64,000 nt of DNA from Tubulanus polymorphus (lineage: Eukaryota; Nemertea; Palaeonemertea; Tubulaniformes; Tubulanidae), in NCBI RefSeq assembly GCF_964204645.1, contig NC_134030.1:12274278-12338277 (forward strand), given 5' to 3'. This document shows, in pieces, positions 58,201 to 64,000 of this stretch (its first letter is position 1; every line of letters begins with the position of its first letter). The notes below the pieces were generated by a model. That model did no database searches and was not told the origin of the DNA. It worked only from the letters and a program-made list of their open reading frames with translations. Made by a program: the position numbers and the translations under genes.

Positions 58201-60565
58201 TGTCTACTGGGACGGTGGCACGTAGAGGGTATATATTCTAGCTGGCTCCTCTTCTGGCAGGCGTAGAATGTGGCAAAGGAATCTCAGCTGTCTAGATCAA
58301 ACTTGCTCAATCAGCAGCCTGGATTTAGTCATCTACCTCATTAATCCGTCTATGGCGATCATCCCGCTTGTCTGTTTGAAAGGACTCATTCAACTGATTG
58401 TTAAGAGTTTTCCAGTTTTCCCTTGCTCTGGGTGTCAATGTGTTGCGGAATACTGTTTTTGCTTCATCCCTCTCTTCTTTCAGCCTAACCATGTCTGAGA
58501 CCAAGTTTGGGAATCCACATGAAGGACGTTTACCAACGACCTTCTCGGCTACTTCATGAACGTTTTCAAATTCTTCATACCTCTTGGTGATTCAGATTTT
58601 GTCAGCCTTCTGCAAAGCATTGAATCTATTAGACAGTTCAACCTGGAAATATTCTTTGATGACATGGTCCTGCAATCTGCACCAAAAGTTTGCATGCATC
58701 GCTTCAAGCGGGCGGATCTGAGACTAATCAAAAGCCTGATGGTAAGGATCCTGTGGTCAAAATTGAGCTCAAGGGAGTAATATGCTCCTCAGTTCCTTCC
58801 ATTTGCTGTTAATCAGAACATGATCTATCTAATGGAGAGAACCAGACAGGTGTGCTCAGGTCCAGCATCTAGTGTTTGACTGTGGGAAACTCATTTGTGC
58901 GGGTCCCAGCTATAAACCAGTTAATGTCAAGAAAATATATGTCATCTACATGTTGTATTATAGGTATGTACAGAGCAGTTCACCTACCCTGTGGAATGGT
59001 ATAATAGTCAAGTTCCTCTCTAGAGAAGAAATTGTTTATCAAAGTGGCAACTCTGTGTTGTCCAACAAATGCAGCCATTTGACCAGCAGTTCGATGAACT
59101 TTATTGGTCTCCGACTTGACAGCTCCAGCTTCTAATATTAGTGTCACAACATCTTCTTTACCTACAAGAAATTTACTATGCCTTGATTATCAATTCCAAT
59201 CAACCGAACATTTCATCAGTATGAAATAATGATTTTCAGTACTAAACAGGTTGACTGATCCAGCAGTAATTTGTATGTTATCACCATCACAAAAGAATGG
59301 GGGTCTGTAATAAAAAATTATTCTTTCACTCCTGCATATCTATGTCATGAGTCTTGTTCAGAATACACACGTACATATTGAAATATGCAATATGTTAAAA
59401 AAGAATCGAAACTTTAATCCAATTGCCATCATACATAATCCAGCTCTAGGCCCTATATTGATCTAAATTAAAGTTGAGTTGTTTTGCATGCACGGTGTAG
59501 ACCTGTGCTTTTTATTCTCCTTAGAGATGATTTTAAATCTAATCAATTTGTTAGCAAAATGAAACAATAGTAAGCCAGTACTCAAATAGCCATTTGAACA
59601 TTTCTCTGCAATTCAACCATACCTCATGCCAACACCATTAGATTCTATGTAGAAGAATTAGGAATAATAAAGATTTAGGTGGTTTCAATTCAATGTAGTT
59701 AATAAAATAGCGATTCCCAGATTACTTTCTACCCACTTGCTACACACCCCTTCTAGCAGGTTTACACATTCTGGAATAGGTAGAATGTATTCCAGTTAAA
59801 ATGGAAGCACCAGAAGAGAACACCAATAATGGTATAGCAGGGATCATAATTGGCCGATTGTTATCACCAACTTTAAAACACGACAGCCATTTTCATTGTT
59901 TGCCACCATTTACAGAGCTGCCAGTTGGTCGAGCCACCTATGACAGGTGTTTTATCTGTTGGTTTCAAGTCCCATAAATCCACGTTCTCATTTTACTGCA
60001 GTCAGTAGAACTCAGATATAGACCGTGTATCGATTTTCCGTTGTTTTAGAACGCTATGTTGTACTATTTATAGCCGCAGTAGGCTATTGTGCAATATACC
60101 AGAGATCGACAAAACAATACTCCAAGACGCTTTTACGGTCCGATTGAGTTGTCGATGTCCATGACAAGACCGATCCACAACCTACCCCCTCCCCCAATTA
60201 TCTCATTGGATTAACACAGATCTCAGAACCTGGCCAGACAAAGAAAAAAATATAGGATTTCCGATAAAAATCGGAAGATTATGATCCTTGTATATCCACT
60301 CATTTATTTTTTACATTCACATTGAATATCATGTCACTTACTGATAGATAAAAGCTGCATTATTTGGGGTGGGAGCACATTAACATGTTACCGAGAAGTC
60401 ACTGACCAGAAGGGATGATCGTTTACCTGTAAGCGCTGCAAACATCAGTGTAGTATAACCGTGATCATGTTTATGTGAATTGACATCTGCTCCACGACGT
60501 AATAATAATTCACACAATGATTTGCAACCTCTGTATGCTGCATGTTGTAAAAAGGTCATTCCATT
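49102..60565 (-). CDS. ANKMY2: Ankyrin repeat and MYND domain-containing protein 2 (ANKMY2), split gene, 5' exon not found
   Basis: Adaptor-type protein; in vertebrates it acts in trafficking of ciliary signalling proteins. Coding exons in transcript order: 60427-60565, 58988-59161, 55511-55596, 55204-55412, 54963-55098, 54737-54868, 54432-54504, 49287-49427, 49102-49211. All splice sites are GT-AG and all phases agree, giving 399 residues with the stop at 49102. Ankyrin repeats occupy residues 1-90. A MYND zinc finger follows, with ligands C275, C278, C287, C290, C296, C300, H308 and C312, then a Glu/Lys-rich tail. Vertebrate proteins have about 44 more N-terminal residues, so one upstream exon is missing here. 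No disabling change is seen. Confidence 0.96.
49287..49427 (-). CDS. ANKMY2: ANKMY2 exon: charged C-terminal tail
   Basis: 141 nt. Encodes [20 protein letters not shown] and [20 protein letters not shown], a probable charged helix. Separated from the previous exon by a 5 kb intron full of repeats. Assignment rests on phase (1 in, 1 out), splice sites and matching tail composition. Confidence 0.85.
49640..50693 (+). mobile_element. Pearl-like Helentron, 5'-truncated, with repeat R inserted in its tail
   Basis: Monomers begin at 49750, 49904 and 50057 (154 and 153 bp apart), followed by the unique body through cttcccaaaataactgg. There the element stops and repeat R (50694-51355) begins. Its last part resumes at 51356 with attccgtctacggacgg and the hairpin ending gggctaaaa at 51435. 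It lies in ANKMY2's last large intron. Confidence 0.85.
50694..51355. repeat. Dispersed repeat R, uninterrupted copy, inserted in a Helentron
   Basis: Reverse complement of 33449-33041 joined to 31763-31509. Flanked by CTGG on both sides (left ataactgg, right ttcctgg), where the undisrupted Helentron sequence has a single CTGG, so a 4 bp duplication is likely. Ends are acgtatcg and gaagaaag in its own orientation. No inverted termini; class unknown. Confidence 0.75.
51356..51681 (+). mobile_element. Two Helentron 3' ends in a row
   Basis: 51356-51435 completes the interrupted copy (acggacggacgacagac, hairpin, gggctaaaa). 51440-51681 is a second, more diverged 3' portion starting ggaacaacaatggctgcc and ending in its own hairpin (gccccctgggac, then gtcccaagcaggctaaa). 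Head-to-tail 3' ends suggest insertion of one copy next to another. Confidence 0.7.
51933..53256 (-). mobile_element. pogo/Tigger-like element, copy 2, interrupted
   Basis: Inverted copy of 19941-20649: same terminus CAGTAAACTCTGCC, flanked by TA. The homologous sequence stops at 52156 and resumes at 52795; the gap is the element at 52157-52794. Without it the copy is about 684 bp. It lies in an ANKMY2 intron. Confidence 0.85.
52157..52794. mobile_element. Second pogo/Tigger-like element nested in the first
   Basis: Begins CAGTATTCGGAATTCTTGGG and ends, in reverse, CAGTAGACTCCGCATACCTC, with cgaggtatgcgatttcc-type repeats in both arms. The empty site in the other copy reads gtattatttaac, while here it is gtatta[element]tatttaac, so the TA was duplicated. 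638 bp, no transposase frame. Confidence 0.85.
53590..54143 (+). mobile_element. Third Helentron-like family, complete copy
   Basis: 5' end with tagctccgctgtg. Tandem core of about 145 bp monomers, recognisable by ggtccatagaacattcatac and accaaatttgga phrases at about 53693, 53843 and 53987. Next come a gacagacgcactaacgaac run and a 3' end cacagcggagctaaaa. The 5' and 3' terminal words are inverted copies of each other, the same architecture as the pearl-like family but a different sequence. It sits just left of the ANKMY2 MYND exon. Confidence 0.75.
54432..54504 (-). CDS. ANKMY2: ANKMY2 exon: second half of the MYND zinc finger
   Basis: 73 nt. Encodes [20 protein letters not shown], supplying the remaining Cys-Cys-His-Cys ligands and the conserved Trp after the first His. 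Acceptor gtatttgattcgcag, donor GTAGGT in phase 1. Confidence 0.96.
54737..54868 (-). CDS. ANKMY2: ANKMY2 exon: first half of the MYND zinc finger
   Basis: 132 nt, phase 0 on both sides. Encodes [12 protein letters not shown], then the metal-binding pairs CDTC and CVNC within [20 protein letters not shown]. The intron splits the MYND finger between its second and third ligand pairs. Confidence 0.96.
54963..55098 (-). CDS. ANKMY2: ANKMY2 exon: region before the zinc finger
   Basis: 136 nt. Encodes [20 protein letters not shown] and [20 protein letters not shown]. Two nearby donors exist (GTAAGA and GTAAGT, 7 bases apart); only the GTAAGT at 54961-54962 keeps the frame with the next exon. Confidence 0.94.
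55204..55412 (-). CDS. ANKMY2: ANKMY2 exon: helical middle domain
   Basis: 209 nt. Encodes [41 protein letters not shown] and [10 protein letters not shown]. The pattern N..LL......KV.DLI and KLHY matches the ANKMY2 middle region. Donor GTAAAG in phase 2. Confidence 0.94.
55511..55596 (-). CDS. ANKMY2: ANKMY2 exon: inter-domain region
   Basis: 86 nt. Encodes [20 protein letters not shown] and WNLHPVK, matching the family's KEPKLP ... HK..T...LHPVK pattern. Acceptor gcttaacag, donor GTACTC in phase 0. Confidence 0.94.
55889..56557. mobile_element. MITE with CAGGGATGAGAA termini and 6 bp duplication
   Basis: Termini CAGGGATGAGAACGCC and, at the right, GGGAATTCTCATCCCTG, with ccgcggg further in on both sides. 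Flanked by TATAAG (55883-55888 and 56558-56563). It contains a G-rich ggggggtttgggggccctc block also seen at about 4410. 669 bp, no transposase. CAGGG termini look hAT-like, but the duplication is 6 bp, not 8. Confidence 0.82.
56786..57213. mobile_element. MITE with AAGCTGCGTTCACAC termini
   Basis: A perfect 15 bp inverted terminus (AAGCTGCGTTCACAC, GTGTGAACGCAGCTT). The interior has repeated tccgtactgaaatacgcggc-like and gtgccgaattgcgcc-like blocks. 428 bp. The target duplication is unclear. Inserted in one arm of the fold-back at 56560-57300. Confidence 0.75.
58070..58870 (-). mobile_element. LINE fragment: end of endonuclease, linker and C-terminal tail, RT core deleted
   Basis: Minus strand: an endonuclease C-terminus ([15 protein letters not shown]-like, about 58830-58770, frame-broken; then [17 protein letters not shown]), a linker in open frame ([36 protein letters not shown]), and then directly a tail of the type [14 protein letters not shown] ... 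[18 protein letters not shown] ending at a TGA near 58070. The polymerase core between linker and tail is missing, so the copy has a large internal deletion. It lies between ANKMY2 exons 58988-59161 and 55511-55596. Confidence 0.75.
58988..59161 (-). CDS. ANKMY2: ANKMY2 exon: third ankyrin repeat and following helix
   Basis: 174 nt. Encodes [40 protein letters not shown] and [11 protein letters not shown]; the FVGQH...INNFF stretch is diagnostic of ANKMY2. The donor GTAGGT is fixed by the phase of the next exon; the downstream GTGAAC would shift frame. Confidence 0.96.
59162..60426. other. ANKMY2 intron without recognised element
   Basis: AT-rich intron between the two ankyrin exons. No open frame with motif and no terminal-repeat structure is seen. 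A short C-rich tract (cctaccccctcccccaatt) lies at 60181. Confidence 0.5.
60427..60565 (-). CDS. ANKMY2: ANKMY2 exon: first two ankyrin repeats
   Basis: 139 nt, begins in phase 0 after ttttttcttttcag. Encodes [20 protein letters not shown] and [20 protein letters not shown], with the ankyrin TPLHxAA-like and G-A-D-V-N signatures. Donor GTAAAC in phase 1. Confidence 0.96.
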
Positions 60566-60689
60566 CTGAAAAGAAAAAACCAGTTAAGACTTTGATGAGG
60601 AACAACATGTCAATTGCATAGGTCATTTTATTTTCTAAAACACATGTCATGAAATATCAATCTCTAAAAGCTTGATAAAGTGAAGTGCA

Positions 60690-60835
60690 AGACAAGAGCT
60701 CCAAAGGGCACAATGGCCAGCCTGTCAGATTTGCTTTTTATAAATGATGTAATCTGTGGGTTATATTTATCAATATACACTCCCTGCTCAATATCATTTA
60801 CATAGTAAAATCGTGTGTTAACACAGACAGCAGGA
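60690..60835 (+). repeat. Tail of the second Helentron-like family
   Basis: ctccaaagggcacaatggcc ... atgatgtaatctgtgggtt ... gtgttaacacagacagcaggaac, matching 13118-13310. It abuts the pearl-like copy at 60836. Confidence 0.6.
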
Positions 60836-61661
60836 ACGAATGTAATATAGAAATACTAAGTTATTGTATTGTTCAACGCCCCTGGTGGCCATATACAAAA
60901 ACCAATGAGCTTGAAACTCACCAAGATCATAGACCATGTCATGAGCTACAACTTTCCAATTGATTGTGGTAGCAAAATATGCATAGGTACGAATGTAATA
61001 TAGAAATACTAAGTTATTGTATTGTTCAACGCCCCCTGGTGGCCATAAACAAAAACCAATGAGCTTGAAACTCATCTCGATCATAGAACATGTCATGAGC
61101 TACAACTTACCAATTAATTATAGTAGCAAAATATGCTTAAGTATCAATTATGATGTGGAAAAACTTTTTTTCCACCTACGAATGAGTACTGATGACCCCA
61201 AGATGGCCGCCAAGTGCGTCATAATTGCCTGGTCAAAAATACCCTCTCGGATATAAAAGATCCCATTCCAAAGAATACCCATTACAAATTGCAATGAAAC
61301 ATGGAACACCATTAGAAAGCTACAGTGCTCAGAATTCAGGCCAAAATTGACATTTTTGGGAACAAAAAAGGTTACAGTACGGCCATCTTGAGTCCGATCG
61401 ACCCAATTTTTCTCATGCCGATGGGCCCTCGGGGGATACAAATATATACGAATGATCAAGGTTATTGATAAAAGTGTCTTCAAAATTTCCCTCGAAAACT
61501 TCTAAAATGTGTAAAAAGTGCTGATTTTGGCGAACAACAATGGCTGCCAGTCGGCCATCTTGAATCTGACAGGGCCAGTTTTTGGCCTGAAGATGTGTCT
61601 AGGGTAGATACACGTATAAACCAAATATCAAGACATTACCTTGAAGCGTCTTCAAAACTTT
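60836..61661 (+). mobile_element. Pearl-like Helentron, truncated at both ends
   Basis: Monomers begin at 60874 and 61027 (153 bp apart), followed by the body (61130-61661). It stops in cttcaaaacttt before the GACGGACGG run and hairpin. The region gives two parallel frames on the minus strand simply because the monomer repeats. Confidence 0.8.
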
Positions 61662-61754
61662 GGAACTCTCACGAACTATCTAGATGGTTATCTCTCGACC
61701 TAAATAGCTTCAAGACCCATCTCAAAACAACTTTGTTCCATGCAGCATACCATT

Positions 61755-63085
61755 AACTCTCGGAAAGCGAATTGTATTTAACATTTTTTGGCAGAATAAA
61801 ATTTGATTGAATTTGCAATTCGGGCACATGGCTAATTAGCATATCAAGGTCATACACCCGATTTGGTAAAACCTTTTTTTTCGCGAACCTTGCGCAATTG
61901 TCAAGGATGAATTTTCTGTAGAGCAAATAAAAATTCCTCCCAAACACCAAATCAACTAAAGATTTCATAGAAATCGATCTTGAAATACAATTTTAAATCT
62001 TAAAATAAAACCCGGAAGTAAAACAGTAGACGATACCGCGGGTTCACGTGAACACCTGATTTCTGTAAACGAAATGTTGGTTGTGACAAAATTGTTCAGA
62101 CGGTTTTAGGTGGTAATAAGTACGGAAACGTAACGACCATGGTCGACTTATTCGATGAAATCAGGCCTATGTGATATCCAAATTTTGACTTTTTTATTCT
62201 CCAGACCTCCCTGATATAGAAATAAAAAATTTTGGTGATACGAAAGTGCAATCACAGCGCCGACGGGGACAGAGCCGTGTCAGAGATCGGCGGAGTGAAA
62301 ATTGAGGTGGACGAACACGAAGAAGTAGGCTATTGCGCTACTTGAATCACGAAAACTCCTGGCGCGGCCCCGACGCTTTTCGTTGATTAAGTAATACAAA
62401 TATCATGCAATGGGTTTTCACAATCTACCGCCGGTATTTACCGGATTTCAATATCACTCCAAAATTCAAAGAAACCTCGAAATATCGAACCGGAATACTT
62501 CCGGTAGATATCCGCGGCTGCCCAACCGGGAAACTTATTAGTTTCAATAGATATTGATAGGATCCATCATCTTCACCCGTCAAGGGATTCGAACCCACTA
62601 AGCTAAAGCCATGCCAGAATCGGGTCGGGCCAATCACAGCGCTTGTAACAAACCACATTAGGCTTCTGTGGAATTTCCCAGTAAATGGGCCAATCAGCGA
62701 ACACGTAGCGAACGCGGAAGTATTGTCGCGTGTTGATACATGAAGTCATGAGCAAAAGCGCCAGTAATGAAATCGCGATAATTCACGTGAACAGCTGCTG
62801 ATATTTTCAGATAAACCAATCACAGGGAAGACACAACTTCCTGATTGGCTGATAAAAATTGAAATTTTCCCGATTTAACTTTCGTGAAAAATGCAGAAAA
62901 CATTTTTATGAGACCCTATTTCAAAATTCTGCTCGCTACGATTCTGAGAATGGATTACGCTTAAATACGTGATTTGTTCGAATATGCCCTCACTTGGCAA
63001 GCAAAAGAGCCTTTTGTGTGGAAACCATGTCATTTAAATTCGCTCCATTTGTATAGTAATAGGCTCAGCCTACGGCTGGCCTAAA
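61755..63085 (+). repeat. Dispersed 580 bp repeat, copy 2, interrupted
   Basis: 61760-62060 and 62785-63085 together equal 13430-14012. The break occurs at ttcacgtgaacacctg; the right part restarts at ttcacgtgaacagctg, so a 16 bp phrase is present on both sides. The intervening about 725 bp (62061-62784) is comparatively CG-rich and carries a B-box-like ggattcgaaccc in reverse (62583). It has no recognised gene. Confidence 0.7.
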
Positions 63086-63680
63086 AATGAATAGCCACTG
63101 GCCAAGTTGTCTAGCTTCTTAACTCCTGCTAGCCTAGTCAAAATTATCTTTTTATCGATCTTAAAACCGGGAATTATCCCATTTATCAATTTGATTGATT
63201 TTATGATGAGTACAGACATTTTACAAAGTACTGACATAGATGGACGTTTGGTCGATTTTTTATATCATTTTTAATCTAAATCAAGTACTGGATATTCCGG
63301 TTCCTGTTGGCGTTAAAAATCTAACCAGCCTAAACAAGCAAATGACTTGTTGGGGTTAATCTTAGCGCACATTTTAGCACATTCTAATTATTACAAAAAC
63401 CATCCAGATTTATTTTTGGCGCCCTATGAGACGTAACCGTATAACTTCACTGAACATTCTCAATCCTTTACTACTAGAAGATTCGTAAATGGTTGTAAAA
63501 CATCATTGATATGTGTGCAGTAAAAATTGATTAATTGCCATTTAAAACTTGCAGCATTAACTTTATCTGATAGGCTTTGATCAAGGCTATATATAATGGA
63601 CCATTTGGCACGTAGTGGTTAAATTACACAAAACTATTTGAATGTGTATTGACACTGGTTACTGATCAGCAGCTGATAAG
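63086..63680. other. No supported feature
   Basis: AT-rich. This is where an upstream ANKMY2 exon might be expected, but no frame with an adjacent donor and suitable phase was found. Confidence 0.4.
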
Positions 63681-63689
63681 ACTGGTCCC

Positions 63690-64000
63690 TGAGAAAAGAT
63701 GAGCTGCCCTGGTGGCCAACTTTGATGTCCGACAACCTCCATCTTCTATTTTGGTCGATATCTCACCCGCCCAATCTTCACAACAAGTTTCATGAAAATC
63801 CCTCAAGAATTATAGGCTGTATCGAGCTAAGAAATTCAAGATGGCTGCCCTGGTGGCCATATTTGATGACTAAAATCCCCTATCTTGAATAGGGGTAGAC
63901 ATATTACGTGCAGCAATCTTCCAAATGAGTTTCAAGAAAATCCATTCACCATTGGAGCCTGCATCATGCTAACAAGGTATCAAGGGGATGGCTGATGGCG
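63690..64000 (+). repeat. Tandem repeat of about 145-155 bp, two units, cut by the window edge
   Basis: gctgccctggtggcca occurs at 63702 and 63843, each followed by a tttgatg phrase, atcttctattttggtcg or atcttgaataggggtag, and caatcttc with agtttca-gaaaatcc. The architecture resembles the cores of the Helentron-like families, but the sequence is different. Confidence 0.6.

Noticed and set aside
60818-61096. Minus-strand 92-codon frame with an internally repeated sequence
   Set aside because: It is a translation of the 153 bp Helentron monomers; the protein repeat follows from the DNA repeat.

Overview
This window reads as gene-poor nuclear DNA of a marine invertebrate, either a lophotrochozoan such as a mollusc or an invertebrate deuterostome; I cannot separate these from sequence alone. 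The evidence is: genes split by GT-AG introns several kilobases long; an AT-rich background; frequent aggcctac-type words; a Gmr1-like Ty3/gypsy element; pearl/DINE-like Helentron derivatives with about 154 bp tandem cores; a Penelope-type hammerhead motif; and many MITEs. There is no sign of bacterial gene organisation, CRISPR or operons.

Two host genes can be reconstructed exon by exon, both on the minus strand. HIBADH (mitochondrial 3-hydroxyisobutyrate dehydrogenase, valine catabolism) has seven solid coding exons between 10476 and 21328. A short transit-peptide exon is likely at 25784-25821, and the start-codon exon was not found. ANKMY2 (ankyrin repeats plus MYND zinc finger) has nine coding exons between 49102 and 60565; its start-codon exon was not found and may lie beyond the right edge. 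Exon phases match at every recognised junction.

Layout. 1-3.8 kb: decayed Gmr1-like retrotransposon in which integrase precedes reverse transcriptase, then an LTR. 4.8-5.3 kb: MITE with long iterated inverted repeats. 7.9-21.3 kb: HIBADH with introns filled by Helentron-like repeats, pogo-like and Harbinger-like MITEs and dispersed repeats. 22.4-23.8 kb: non-LTR reverse-transcriptase fragment. 28.4-29.0 kb: minisatellite, tRNA-derived SINE and degenerate telomere-like repeats. 30.1-33.7 kb: an element with CAGGGGCGTAGC termini containing a nested repeat that itself contains a full pearl-like Helentron. 35.1-36.4 kb: another Helentron piece and a SINE split by a MITE with an 8 bp target duplication. 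38.1-40.0 kb: two about 850 bp elements in opposite orientation, each with its own 9 bp target duplication. 40.2-43.7 kb: a terminal-inverted-repeat element filled with about eleven monomers of a 190-250 bp satellite. 44.1-46.0 kb: Penelope-like remnant and an AT-rich island with decayed, unidentified coding sequence. 46.2-48.2 kb: two MITEs. 49-61 kb: ANKMY2, whose introns hold Helentron pieces, a pogo-like element interrupted by a second one, and a LINE fragment lacking its RT core. 61.7-64 kb: further dispersed repeats.

The two genes have unrelated functions and sit in the same orientation. Most of the window is a layered transposon record in which insertion order can be read from empty and filled copies present in the same 64 kb. 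I found no convincing new multi-gene system. The best candidates for undescribed biology are the satellite-filled inverted-repeat element (40.2-43.7 kb), the AT-rich decayed coding island (45.0-46.0 kb), and the pearl-like Helentron family with its recoverable insertion rule.
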